DNA of 64,000 nucleotides, from positions 1 through 64,000 of the forward strand of contig NZ_AP021889.1 in NCBI RefSeq assembly GCF_011398355.1, given 5' to 3'. The notes below the pieces were generated by a model. The model had not been told where the DNA came from, did no database searches, and worked only from the letters and a program-made list of their open reading frames with translations. Source of the stretch: Thiosulfatimonas sediminis. Its GTDB lineage: Bacteria; Pseudomonadota; Gammaproteobacteria; Thiomicrospirales; Thiomicrospiraceae. Each line of letters starts with the position of its first letter. The stretch's first letter is position 1. Below, in pieces: positions 26,819-35,018 of this stretch. A program made the translations under genes and the position numbers.

Positions 26819-27442
26819 TCACAAAATAAAATCCGGCTGGCCAATAATCTCTGACTGAATCTGCCAATTAGACAGGTTACGACTAAGATTGTAAGCACTT
26901 AGCATGGCGCTTAACGCCATTAAATCGTGATCTGATCGAATGTTCGGTAAACGCATTGAATCTGGCAAACATCGTGCTAATTGCTCGTAAATACTCTGAA
27001 TGGCTTGCGGCTCGGTTTTGATTTTTTGCACCAACTCATAATCGATTCCAGAACAAACCAGTGCCGCCCCCGGGTGGGTTTCAAACAGCTGAATTTGCGA
27101 AAATTCTCGGCAGATCTCTTTCAAGCGCAGACCTCGCAGAGTCAGGTAAGCCATGCGCGTCATGGTCGGCGCCATGACTCCAATTTTTTTAAAACCTTGT
27201 TGATTTAAATGCTGACGCAATGCTCGGTCAATATCGCGAAAACCGCCACCGTCTTGATAGGTTAAAGGTGCGTCCGCAGCAATAAAAACCGCTTGATCAG
27301 TCGGTAGCAGCTGCAAAATCTCGATAATTTTTTGGTCATTGCAATCGTTGTATAAAGTTATTGCAGAATCCGAGAGCAGACAAAGGCTAGTATCTTGTGC
27401 ATTAGACGGCCCTGAGAGGTCGATACCGATGCAAATAGGCAT
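26819..27442 (-). CDS. DUF429 family protein
   Basis: The 207-residue protein shows the DUF429 pattern: an N-terminal IGIDLSGP resembling an RNase H/actin-like fold, FIAADAPLTYQDGGGFRDIDRALRQ, and IQLFETHPGAALV. The role is unknown. A GTG at 27448 overlapping the cupin stop could also start the frame, but the ATG at 27442 is favoured because MPICIGID matches family starts. Middle gene of the cupin-DUF429-SDR set. Confidence 0.75.
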   Translation of the reverse strand: MPICIGIDLSGPSNAQDTSLCLLSDSAITLYNDCNDQKIIEILQLLPTDQAVFIAADAPLTYQDGGGFRDIDRALRQHLNQQGFKKIGVMAPTMTRMAYLTLRGLRLKEICREFSQIQLFETHPGAALVCSGIDYELVQKIKTEPQAIQSIYEQLARCLPDSMRLPNIRSDHDLMALSAMLSAYNLSRNLSNWQIQSEIIGQPDFIL

Positions 27443-27447
27443 AGACA

Positions 27448-28128
27448 CTACAGGTGCCCTACCTTAACCAAAATAAGCGTTTCCTGCTCGACAAACGGAT
27501 GATGCCGGCTTTGATGGGGATTGCGTAACCAAGTGCCTTTCGGATAAACACCCTGCTCGTCGGCAAACTCGCCACTGAGCACCAAAATTTCTTCACCGCC
27601 CATATGAATATGCGGCTGGAAAACTTCACCCGCAGGCCACCAGACCAGGGCGGTATGCTCGCCTTTAAAACTGTGCAGTGGTAAAACCTTTAAATTGCCC
27701 TGCCCCGGTTGCCATTGCGCGCTTTCTGTCTGAATACGCACGGATTCACTATCGTCGGCATCAAAATGATCCAGCTTTACAAACAACGTACAGCCCTGCT
27801 TGGAAAATGGCGAATGCCGTGAATTCGGTGGATTACGCAAATAACTGCCGGCAGGATAGTCACCGTTTTCATCAGAAAAGACACCTTCCAAAACAAAGAT
27901 TTCTTCACCTAATGGATGTGAATGTTCAGGAAAGTAACTACCCGGCGCAAAACGCACAATACTGGTCGTTCTGCCACTCTCCAACGACTCTCGCTCTAAA
28001 GGTTTACGAAATACCTTTTTAGACGGACTTTCCAACCAAGGATGGTTTGCAGTATTGGCGACAACCCGTTCCGACAGATCCATATTCAACGGTGCGGTAT
28101 CGGTTTGATATTGGCTAGCAACAGACAT
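27448..28128 (-). CDS. Double-cupin protein, ChrR-like
   Basis: The 226-residue protein has two tandem ChrR-type cupin domains (about 45-120 and 150-226). Each has the metal-binding pattern: PEHSHPLGEEIFVLEGVF and QPHIHMGGEEILVLSGEF, followed by YPAGSYLRNPPNSRHSPF and YPKGTWLRNPHQSRHHPF. In ChrR this cupin senses singlet oxygen or peroxides, but the ChrR zinc anti-sigma domain is absent here. The protein may be a metal-dependent enzyme or sensor. First gene of the cupin-DUF429-SDR unit, next to the cassette array. Confidence 0.8.
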   Translation of the reverse strand: MSVASQYQTDTAPLNMDLSERVVANTANHPWLESPSKKVFRKPLERESLESGRTTSIVRFAPGSYFPEHSHPLGEEIFVLEGVFSDENGDYPAGSYLRNPPNSRHSPFSKQGCTLFVKLDHFDADDSESVRIQTESAQWQPGQGNLKVLPLHSFKGEHTALVWWPAGEVFQPHIHMGGEEILVLSGEFADEQGVYPKGTWLRNPHQSRHHPFVEQETLILVKVGHL

Positions 28129-28226
28129 AATCGTTAATCCTTACAAAAGACGTTTCTAGGATTCTACGATAACTGATTTGTGAAAAGACTAAAGAAAGTT
28201 TGGATTTCAAACTCCTTGCAACGGGC

Positions 28227-28286
28227 AGTTAACGCTAAAGTTCAGCCGCGCCGCTTTTTGGCGTCGGCTGGAACGCCTTGTTGGGC
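28227..28286 (-). other. attC site after the DUF3800 cassette
   Basis: Minus-strand reading: outer box GCCCAAC (28280-28286), then a nearly perfect foldback (CAGCCGACGCC-AAAAA-GCGGCGCGGCTG) and outer box GTTAACT (28227-28233), which departs from GTTRRRY at one position. It closely resembles the well-known attC sites of resistance cassettes. The DUF3800 stop lies inside it. Confidence 0.88.
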
Positions 28287-29408
28287 GCTTACGGTCATAC
28301 CTTCCAGTCTTCTCTTTTCATCGAGAGCCATGAGCTCTCTGCCTTTTTTCATTTGCTCTTCTGTTGGCTCCGGCAAATCTTCAAACCACTTTTCCCACCT
28401 TGATGCTATGGCATTAATAGAAATTTCATCAGTTCTGCTTTTATGCATTTGCTTTTGAATGATTGGATATGTTTCTGGTGCTAGTTCTTTCTCTTCCATT
28501 AAACGTTTAAATATCCATAGATACACATCCACCAACTCAAGACCAGCACTATCAGTACCTGCTTTAAATGAAATTGGTATTGTCGGCATGCCTTTAAAGC
28601 TAATTTCGGGCAACCCTGGGCCAGTAACCATTGGAACATCCCGAGCTGATGCGTAAAATTCAGCTAGCGTTTTTTGCGCTTTATTAAATTGAGACTGTTG
28701 ATCGACTGTAATTTGAGACGCTTTCTTGCCGTTTTTCAGTAGGCGCAACGTAATTCCATGCATTACAGACTGAAACCCGATTAGATTTGGCGTGATAGAA
28801 AGCATGTCCTTTTTTCTTTTTGCGTTGTAGTAAATCGCGGAGGGGTTATTTTCAGCCCAATTTAGAGTGTCGTAGATTAATGTTCTTGACCTTTCATCTG
28901 GCAATTCTCCGACTCTGCCTTTAATTATATTGCAGACTTCTACTAAGCCAGATTCTGCTTTTTGATCATTAAGCTCTATTCTTGCGTTCCATGCTTTTTT
29001 TAGTGTTTCCTCGTCAAATAAATATGCCAGTTTTAGCAAAAGGACGTAACGCATTGGCGTCCAGTAACCTGACCACGTAATTGCCGGATTTAGGCCTTGA
29101 TCAAAAACCTGGTCGAAAAAACTTATTAATGCATGATCGGCTTTTGCCACTCTGTAGATATCAAATCTGAGATCATGCCTTTTCTGTAGGTTATATATTT
29201 CCGTTGATATTTGCGCTATTCCAGCATTACCTAACTCATTTGCATGCAACCTGTTTACGCCTAGTCGTTTTCTAAGCGCACTTAGCGTGTTCTCAGCTAA
29301 TACATCAATGTTGACCCTACTAGACAATACACCGTAGTAGAGAATCGGTTGATTTTCGTCAAAAAGGTTTGTGCCTGTATGGCCGCTTTCATCAACGTAA
29401 AAGTACAA
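28242..29408 (-). CDS. DUF3800 protein (cassette gene)
   Basis: The 388-residue protein starts MYFYVDESGHTG, the DUF3800 signature (an acidic D-E-S-G motif, proposed to belong to an RNase H-like nuclease fold). Further acidic and DSAGLELVD motifs lie near the C-terminus (about 315-325). Biochemical function is not established; such proteins are common in mobile and defence-associated regions. The last about 15 residues, SAQQGVPADAKKRRG, are encoded by the attC site, showing that the reading frame runs into the recombination site. Base composition is more AT-rich than neighbouring core genes, which fits transfer. Confidence 0.8.
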   Translation of the reverse strand: MYFYVDESGHTGTNLFDENQPILYYGVLSSRVNIDVLAENTLSALRKRLGVNRLHANELGNAGIAQISTEIYNLQKRHDLRFDIYRVAKADHALISFFDQVFDQGLNPAITWSGYWTPMRYVLLLKLAYLFDEETLKKAWNARIELNDQKAESGLVEVCNIIKGRVGELPDERSRTLIYDTLNWAENNPSAIYYNAKRKKDMLSITPNLIGFQSVMHGITLRLLKNGKKASQITVDQQSQFNKAQKTLAEFYASARDVPMVTGPGLPEISFKGMPTIPISFKAGTDSAGLELVDVYLWIFKRLMEEKELAPETYPIIQKQMHKSRTDEISINAIASRWEKWFEDLPEPTEEQMKKGRELMALDEKRRLEGMTVSAQQGVPADAKKRRG

Positions 29409-29427
29409 ACTTGCTTTCCTTATTTAC

Positions 29428-29496
29428 GCCCAACGCCGTGCTCTGGGGTAAACCGAAGCGCAGCGTAGGTTTGTCCCTAGCAGCACTTTGTTAAAT
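29428..29496 (-). other. attC site after the TIR-like cassette
   Basis: Minus-strand reading: ATTTAAC (29490-29496, fits RYYYAAC), GTGCT, inner stem GGGACAAACC paired with GGTTTACCCC, AGCAC, then GTTGGGC (29428-29434, fits GTTRRRY). The length of 69 bp is normal for an attC. It sits 7 bp after the TIR-like stop. Confidence 0.88.
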
Positions 29497-29502
29497 GGCA
29501 AT

Positions 29503-30192
29503 TTAGATGCGAGCAACATCAATGTTATACCCTTGAGCACACATTTCTTTTGCCAGAATTAAACCTGCCTCTTTAGCAAGGTCATCTTTGAATGGGATAT
29601 ATATTAGCCCTTGGATATCTGAAGGGCGCTCCATGTTTTCTTGTTGCTTAAGGAGAATCGCCACCCGCTTTCGGCCTAATTTAGAAAGCAACATACCGAG
29701 TTCGAGAACCACATTTTGCCTCGCCCTGTACGCCGATTCATCTGGGTGTTCAGACCGATGCCCTTTATCATCAGGTGTTGCCAAAACGACCGCAAATTGA
29801 ACATCGGCCGTATAGGCTTCCAATTTTTCGATAATAGTTTGACCTTCCGATGGCAGCTGATCAAGGATTAGAGGCTCCATACCCCAGCGCCGCAGCATTG
29901 CCTCTAACTGGGTACGAGCTGGCTCATCATGACCATAAACAACGAAAACTTTATTATTACCACGTACGATGCCTGCTGCTGGCACGGCTGCAGGTTGACC
30001 ACCTGGATTAAGACCAAGCAATGCTTTTACATTGTCCTGCTCTTTACCACCAACAACTATCTTTCCTGAATCGTATACATTCACCGATGAGCCATTGGTG
30101 AATTTAATTTGCTGCCCATAGCCAATGGCTTTTATTTCATCAACCATATATCCATTGGCAACAAGTATTTCCTGTACTTTCTCTAAATCCAC
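29503..30192 (-). CDS. TIR-like nucleotide-binding protein (cassette gene)
   Basis: The 229-residue protein has two parts. Residues 1-60 look like a small beta-rich domain (QIKFTNGSSVNVYDSGKIVVGGK) similar to the TBP-like substrate-binding domain of RNase HIII. Residues 80-229 match the TIR-like nucleotide-binding family (PF10137-type, as in CBASS Cap12 effectors): VFVVYGHDEPARTQLEAMLRRWG, ILDQLPSEGQTIIEKLE, FAVVLATPDDKG, RARQNVVLELGMLLSKLGR, and ERPSDIQGLIYIPF. The glutamate in NVVLELG (E164) sits where the catalytic residue of NAD-cleaving TIR domains is expected. A role as an NAD-degrading anti-phage or toxin-like effector is inference. No sensor partner gene is adjacent. Confidence 0.8.
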   Translation of the reverse strand: MDLEKVQEILVANGYMVDEIKAIGYGQQIKFTNGSSVNVYDSGKIVVGGKEQDNVKALLGLNPGGQPAAVPAAGIVRGNNKVFVVYGHDEPARTQLEAMLRRWGMEPLILDQLPSEGQTIIEKLEAYTADVQFAVVLATPDDKGHRSEHPDESAYRARQNVVLELGMLLSKLGRKRVAILLKQQENMERPSDIQGLIYIPFKDDLAKEAGLILAKEMCAQGYNIDVARI

Positions 30193-30211
30193 TCAAAAAT
30201 CTCCTATTGCC

Positions 30212-30273
30212 ATTTAACGACTGGCATAAGCGGAAGCCGCGTAGCGGCTGTCCGACTTTATGCTTTTGTTATA
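30212..30273 (-). other. attC site after the GNAT cassette
   Basis: Minus-strand reading: ATATAAC overlapping the GNAT stop codon, then AAGTCGGACAGCCGC-TAC-GCGGCTTCCGCTT foldback, and GTTAAAT (30212-30218, fits GTTRRRY). It has the asymmetric stem with unpaired bases that is typical of attC. Confidence 0.88.
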
Positions 30274-30754
30274 TCTTATTTATTAATTTTGTATATGAGT
30301 AAGCGGGCTCCCCCGAAAAAGAATCTGTACATTCTCTAGGATCGCTATTAAATACTTTCGATACCACTTTTTGTGATGGTATGTTTGTTCTGCTAACAAT
30401 GGCCTCTAAATAAAAGCTATCAATGTCATTACTATTAAATGTATGAAGGCTAAATTCATCAATAGCTTTGGTTAGAATATCGGTTGCAAACCCTTGATTA
30501 CGATACTCCACGGGAACAGCATAACCTACACCTAAACAAGTTCGTCCCTCTAGGGGTTCAGCAAGGACTAAAACACAAAATGCTATGATTTTACCGCCTT
30601 CAATTCGAGCATAACTAAACCTGTATTCTTCATTGGGCCTATCGAATAGGAAGTTGATTTCAGGATGTAGCTCACATTGCGTCATTTGAACCAATTTATT
30701 ATCAAGAGCTTTCTGTAACTCGTTTAAACCATCATGAGGGTCGGTCATTTCCAT
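30269..30754 (-). CDS. GNAT-family N-acetyltransferase (cassette gene)
   Basis: The 161-residue protein has the acetyl-CoA-binding signature VGYAVPVEYRNQGFATDILTKAI (R-x-x-G-x-A form) and strands GKIIAFCVLVLA and SFYLEAIVSRTNIPSQKVVSKVF, the usual GNAT core order. The substrate is unknown; it could modify a small molecule, a protein or an antibiotic. It is the outermost cassette on the right and its stop codon overlaps an attC. The upstream sequence has no recognisable attI. Confidence 0.8.
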   Translation of the reverse strand: MEMTDPHDGLNELQKALDNKLVQMTQCELHPEINFLFDRPNEEYRFSYARIEGGKIIAFCVLVLAEPLEGRTCLGVGYAVPVEYRNQGFATDILTKAIDEFSLHTFNSNDIDSFYLEAIVSRTNIPSQKVVSKVFNSDPRECTDSFSGEPAYSYTKLINKI

Positions 30755-30940
30755 AATTTAGAACCATTTTTGAGATATAACTATTATTAGACATCCTAAA
30801 TGCTATATATTGCGTGTGTCAATCATTGTTTTTGTCGCCGTTTTATATAATTATTTCGTAATGTAATTTACACTAACCTACTGTTTTTGTTAGAGAATAA
30901 AGGTGTCAGAGTAAAATTAATTTGTGTAATTTACTCTAAA
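30755..30940. other. AT-rich boundary between cassette array and leuA
   Basis: No gene. There is a long AT-rich foldback: AGAGTAAAATTA (30908-30919) with TAATTTACTCT (30927-30937), followed by ATTTTATTTTTT. A related half-copy TGTAATTTACACTAA lies about 60 bp left (near 30860). It may be a terminator or array boundary. No attI or integrase remnant could be recognised. Confidence 0.35.
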
Positions 30941-30964
30941 TTTTATTTTTTGAGCATTATTAAA

Positions 30965-31000
30965 ACAAAAAAGCAGCATTTCCCGTTAGAAAATACTGCT
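30965..31000 (-). terminator. Terminator of leuA
   Basis: On the minus strand AGCAGTATTTTC and GAAATGCTGCT pair around a short loop, with one internal mismatch, and run into TTTTTTG. It lies 36 bp after the leuA stop. Confidence 0.75.
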
Positions 31001-31035
31001 ATTCGGAGTGGTTTAGTTATAGATGGTAGGCGATT

Positions 31036-32694
31036 TTAGCTCGCCATAATGCCTTTAAGCGTGGCTTGAATCATCGCTGAAACGGTGTCTTGTGCGGTGG
31101 CGACGCCGACTTTTTTGCCTTCATCGGTTTGCAGAAGTACATAGGCAACTGCAAAGGCGTCTTTGCCGTTGGACATATTTTCCATGTGCACCGCATGTTC
31201 AGCGTAATCGACGACATCTATGCTTTTGCCGGTTTTTTGCTGATAGGCATCACATAAAGCGCTTAGGGTGCCGCTGCCATTACCCGACCAAGTTTCACCG
31301 TCAAACTGTAAACTTATAGTTTCAACATCGCCGTCTCGATTGACTTGATACGATTCGATGCGGTTATTCAATTGACCGAATTTATAATAGGTTTTGAAGG
31401 CGGCAAACAGATCAACATGACTGACCACGCCGCCCTGCTCTTCTGCCAATTTTTGTGCCGTTCCGGCAAAATCCATCTGCACCCATTTCGGCATATTCAA
31501 GCCGTATTCCTGTTCCAGAATAAAAGCTGAACCGGCTTTACCGGATTGCGAATTAACGCGAATAATCGCTTCGTAATCGCGACCGATGTCTTTCGGATCA
31601 ATCGGCAGATAAGCGACATTCCAAGGTTGATTGTCTTGCTGTTTAAGCAAACATTTACGAATCGCGTCTTGGTGACTGCCCGAATAAGCGGTATAGACCA
31701 CATCACCAACCCAAGGATGACGCGGATGAGTTTGAATTTTGGTGACTTCTTCGACCACTTCAACCCATTTTTCCGGATTATTGAAATCCAGCTGTGGGTC
31801 AATTCCTTCGCTATATAGGTTCATCGCCAAGGTGACAATATCCATATTACCGGTGCGCTCGCCATTGCCTAGCAAGGTGCCTTCAATGCGATCCGCCCCC
31901 GCCAATAGCGCCAATTCGGCAGCCGCCACCGCACAACCACGGTCGTTATGGGTGTGAATCGAAATCAATGCCGCATCGCGATTTGGCAAATTGCGAATGA
32001 AATACTCGACCTGATCGGCAAAACGGTTGGGCGAGTTGCTTTCCACGGTTGCCGGCAGGTTCAAAATACAGGGTTTATCTACTGTCGGTTGCCAAACCCC
32101 CATTACCGCCTCGCAGACTTCGACCGCGTAATCGGTTTCAGTTTGCGAAAAACTCTCTGGTGAGTATTGGAACACCCATTCGGACTGTGGATTTTCAGCA
32201 GACGCTTTTTCGGCGTATTCCTGCACCCATTTTGCGCCCTGCACCGCCATCGCTTTGATTTCGTCTTTGGACTTTTCAAAGACATTTTCGCGCTGCACGA
32301 TTGAGGTGGTGTTATAGACGTGAATTACCGCCTTTTTAACGCCCTTTAATGCCTCGTAGGTGCGCGCAATCAAATGTTCACGCGCTTGCACCAAGACTTG
32401 CACATAAACGTCGTCAGGGATGCGATTTTCGTCAATTAGGCGGCGAGTAAAATCAAACTCCGGCTGCGAAGCCGACGGAAAACCAATTTCGATGGTTTTA
32501 AAGCCTATGTCCACCAACTCATGCCAAAGTTTTAGCTTCTGCTCAACATTCATTGGTGTGGCTAGAGCTTGGTTACCGTCACGTAAATCGACACTGACCC
32601 AAATCGGCGCTTTTTCAAGATGGTTATTCGGCCACTGGCGGTCGGGTAAATTAGGTGTTGGATTACGGCGATATTTGGCAGGATTCATTGTCAT
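31036..32694 (-). CDS. leuA: 2-isopropylmalate synthase (LeuA type 2)
   Basis: It condenses acetyl-CoA and 2-oxoisovalerate, the first step of leucine synthesis. The 552-residue protein is of the longer class found in actinobacteria, fungi and some proteobacteria: an N-terminal [15 protein letters not shown], catalytic-domain start [13 protein letters not shown], the HxH metal motif in [18 protein letters not shown], the GNGERTGN loop, and a C-terminal LeuA regulatory domain (about 430-552) that mediates leucine feedback in the family. It is transcribed divergently from an Lrp-type regulator, which may control it. Confidence 0.95.
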   Translation of the reverse strand: MTMNPAKYRRNPTPNLPDRQWPNNHLEKAPIWVSVDLRDGNQALATPMNVEQKLKLWHELVDIGFKTIEIGFPSASQPEFDFTRRLIDENRIPDDVYVQVLVQAREHLIARTYEALKGVKKAVIHVYNTTSIVQRENVFEKSKDEIKAMAVQGAKWVQEYAEKASAENPQSEWVFQYSPESFSQTETDYAVEVCEAVMGVWQPTVDKPCILNLPATVESNSPNRFADQVEYFIRNLPNRDAALISIHTHNDRGCAVAAAELALLAGADRIEGTLLGNGERTGNMDIVTLAMNLYSEGIDPQLDFNNPEKWVEVVEEVTKIQTHPRHPWVGDVVYTAYSGSHQDAIRKCLLKQQDNQPWNVAYLPIDPKDIGRDYEAIIRVNSQSGKAGSAFILEQEYGLNMPKWVQMDFAGTAQKLAEEQGGVVSHVDLFAAFKTYYKFGQLNNRIESYQVNRDGDVETISLQFDGETWSGNGSGTLSALCDAYQQKTGKSIDVVDYAEHAVHMENMSNGKDAFAVAYVLLQTDEGKKVGVATAQDTVSAMIQATLKGIMAS

Positions 32695-32769
32695 TTTGGT
32701 ATTCCATGCGAATTTTTTAATCTTGGCATTATTTTACTGCGCGTAACACGCATTTTTATTGCAAATAAT

Positions 32770-32784
32770 TGACTTATAAAGTCT
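32770..32784. promoter_or_regulatory. Dyad element between leuA and Lrp gene
   Basis: GACTT-ATA-AAGTC (about 32771-32783) is a 5+5 palindrome overlapping a TATAAT-like hexamer (32784-32789) that could be the -10 box of the Lrp gene. Its place between divergent leuA and the Lrp regulator makes it a candidate operator, but it is short. Confidence 0.35.
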
Positions 32785-32861
32785 ATAATCACAATTAAAT
32801 TCTAATTAAACTAAATAATTCGCAGACTATTGCGAAAAATTAAAGATTATTGATAGTAGCG

Positions 32862-33323
32862 ATGAAATTAGACCAATACGATAAAGCGATTTTAAATGCC
32901 TTGCAAAATCATGGGCGTTTAAGCAATCAAGAGATCGCCGATCAGATTGGGTTATCGCCTTCTGCCTGTCTGCGGCGTTTTAAAGCCTTGGAAAACAGTG
33001 GCATTATTCGCGGTTATTTAGCGCAATTAGATGCAAAAAAACTGGGCTTGGATTTGATGGCGTTGGTGCATATTTCGATGGATAAGCACACCAAAGAGCG
33101 TTTTGAAGAGTTTGAACGCGAAATTCAAAAATTGCCGAATGTGATTGAATGTTTATTACTCACCGGACAAAGTGCCGACTATCAACTCAAAGTTGTGGTG
33201 AAGGATTTGGACGCTTATCAAGAATTATTGCTGAATAATCTTACCAAGATTCCGGGGGTGAGCGGCGTACATACCAGTTTTGTGTTACGTAAGGTAGTCT
33301 CTGGTGGCGCTTTACCACTATGA
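32862..33323 (+). CDS. Lrp/AsnC-family transcriptional regulator
   Basis: The 153-residue protein has an N-terminal winged helix-turn-helix (LDQYDKAILNALQNHGRLSNQEIADQIGLSPSACLRRFKALENSGII) and a RAM ligand-binding/oligomerisation domain (residues about 65-150, VIECLLLTGQSADYQLKVVVKD). The ligand is probably an amino acid, as in Lrp. The frame opens at a TTG at 32850, but the ATG at 32862 gives the normal start MKLDQYDKAIL. Head-to-head with leuA across 155 bp, so a leucine-responsive role is plausible. Confidence 0.92.
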   Translation: MKLDQYDKAILNALQNHGRLSNQEIADQIGLSPSACLRRFKALENSGIIRGYLAQLDAKKLGLDLMALVHISMDKHTKERFEEFEREIQKLPNVIECLLLTGQSADYQLKVVVKDLDAYQELLLNNLTKIPGVSGVHTSFVLRKVVSGGALPL

Positions 33324-33463
33324 AAATGACACCGAAAAAACCACTGTGGCAAAGGGGAACTCCTTAACCCTATAAAAAATAAATAAATTCAGTAAAATAC
33401 CTTCCGATATAAATTTTTTTTATCTATGTTAATTTAAGTTTCCTAGAAACACAGGAATGTTAT

Positions 33464-34846
33464 ATGAAAATGCCCTTTTCTAAAAAAGAGTATCACCTAG
33501 AATCGCCTTGGGAAAGGCCATTCACTAAAATCATAACGCCATTTGAATCTTTTTTGCATCATCAGATGACCACTGGTTTGATTCTGATTTTTATGACCAT
33601 TTTGGCGCTTTACCTAGCGAATAGTGCCGCTTATGCGGAAGCTTATCAGCACTTTTTTCATACTTATTTTGGTATGAGCTTTGGTGATGCTGAAGTCAAA
33701 TTAACACTGCACCACTGGATTAACGATGCGTTAATGGCGATTTTCTTCTTCCTTGTCGGTTTAGAAATTAAGCGCGAAATGATGGTGGGTGAATTATCCG
33801 ATCCGAAAAACGCGATTCTGCCGATTGGTGCTGCGGTTGGCGGAATGGTCTTCCCTGCGCTGTTTTACGTCTATTTCACTTACGGTACCGAAGCAGTCAA
33901 TGGTTGGGGTATCCCAATGGCAACGGATATTGCGTTTGCTATTAGTGCCTTGATGATTTTGGGTAAACGCGTTCCGCCAGCGCTGGTAACGTTCTTAGTT
34001 GCTTTGGCTATTGTCGATGATTTGGGTGCAGTCACCGTTATTGCCCTCTTTTACACTGCAGATCTGAATTTATTTGCTTTAGGTACAGCATTTGCGCTTT
34101 TCGGTTTGCTATTGGCATTTAATCGTTTTGGTATCCACCGTGTTTTACCTTATGCGATTGTTGGTATTTTGATGTGGGCGGCAATGCTTTCATCTGGTGT
34201 ACACGCAACGATTGCAGGTATTTTGACTGCTTTAGCGATTCCTGCGCGTCCAAAATTTAATCCACACTTTTTCAGTGACCATATGGATGATTTAACCGAG
34301 CAATACAAAAAACATGACAAAAAAGATGAAAATTATATGTTGTGTGAAAACCGCGAAGGGATTTTAGCGGAAATGGAAACCAGCATTAAGCGCGTACAAC
34401 CACCGCTTAACCGTTTAGAACATGGTTTGCATTTACCTGTCGGTATTTTAATTATTCCGATTTTTGCTTTAGCGAATGCCGGTGTTGCCATCAATTGGTC
34501 AGAAATGGATACCTTATTGATTGAGCCAGTTGCTGCTGGTGTTATCAGTGGTTTGGTACTCGGTAAGTTAATTGGTATTTTTGGCGTCGCGTGGTTAATG
34601 ATTAAATTTGGAATTGCCCGTCTGCCATCCGGTTCGAGTATGAGTCAACTATTTGGTACCGCTTTCTTAGGTGGAATTGGTTTTACCATGTCGATTTTCA
34701 TTGCTGAACTGGCTTGGGTTGATCCAGGGATTATGTTAGTTGAAGCCAAAACCGGTATTTTATTTGCGTCTGTTATCGCTGCGGTAATTGGTCTAACTTG
34801 GTTACGTTTTATTGCTAAGCCAGCCCCGGATTATAAACCGGAATAA
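33464..34846 (+). CDS. nhaA: Na+/H+ antiporter NhaA
   Basis: This inner-membrane antiporter exports sodium in exchange for protons. The 460-residue protein has the NhaA core: LHHWINDALMAIFFFLVGLEIKREMMVGELSDPKNAILPIGAAVGGM, the paired aspartates of helix 5 in VALAIVDDLGAV, the conserved GWGIPMATDIAFA, and the late LGGIGFTMSIFIAELAW. It is longer than the E. coli protein (388) because of an extended N-terminus and an insert (about 255-320) that is charged and hydrophilic. It is separate from the Mrp antiporter at 57.5-63.5 kb. A strong terminator follows. Confidence 0.95.
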   Translation: MKMPFSKKEYHLESPWERPFTKIITPFESFLHHQMTTGLILIFMTILALYLANSAAYAEAYQHFFHTYFGMSFGDAEVKLTLHHWINDALMAIFFFLVGLEIKREMMVGELSDPKNAILPIGAAVGGMVFPALFYVYFTYGTEAVNGWGIPMATDIAFAISALMILGKRVPPALVTFLVALAIVDDLGAVTVIALFYTADLNLFALGTAFALFGLLLAFNRFGIHRVLPYAIVGILMWAAMLSSGVHATIAGILTALAIPARPKFNPHFFSDHMDDLTEQYKKHDKKDENYMLCENREGILAEMETSIKRVQPPLNRLEHGLHLPVGILIIPIFALANAGVAINWSEMDTLLIEPVAAGVISGLVLGKLIGIFGVAWLMIKFGIARLPSGSSMSQLFGTAFLGGIGFTMSIFIAELAWVDPGIMLVEAKTGILFASVIAAVIGLTWLRFIAKPAPDYKPE

Positions 34847-34862
34847 GTTCGCTTTTTAAGTG

Positions 34863-34909
34863 CCATAAAAAACCCGCTTAGGTTCTTAGCTAAGCGGGTT
34901 TTTTTATGG
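34863..34909 (+). terminator. Terminator after nhaA
   Basis: ACCCGCTTAG pairs with CTAAGCGGGT, extended outward by A and T runs (arms 34863-34881 and 34890-34909), with seven T after the GC core. Confidence 0.92.
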
Positions 34910-35018
34910 TTAAACCAAATTTTACGGTCCATAAGCTTTTGCGAGGTATTACAAATCACTACCTTACTCAGTTAAATTCTTATATTTTTGAAATCAATTG
35001 AGTTTATTTTGCGTATTT

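Larger units (their letters stand above)
28227..30754 (-). mobile_element. Integron cassette array without integrase (CALIN), three cassettes
   Basis: Three minus-strand genes (GNAT, TIR-like, DUF3800) are each followed by an attC-like site: 30212-30273, 29428-29496 and 28227-28286. All sites have the same orientation, all genes are compact, and one ends inside its attC. No integron integrase, attI or integrase promoter is seen between the array and leuA (30755-31035) or on the cupin side. This fits a CALIN (cluster of attC sites lacking an integrase), formed by off-site insertion or by loss of intI. Confidence 0.85.

Noticed and set aside
30840-30900. Short attC-like foldback (CTAAC...GTTAG) right of the GNAT cassette
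   Set aside because: Only about 21 bp long, the outer boxes do not fit GTTRRRY, and no inner boxes are present; it is more likely a chance AT-rich hairpin.
28227-31035. Search for an integron integrase or attI around the cassettes
   Set aside because: No open frame with tyrosine recombinase motifs was found on either side within the window, so the array is reported as integrase-less.
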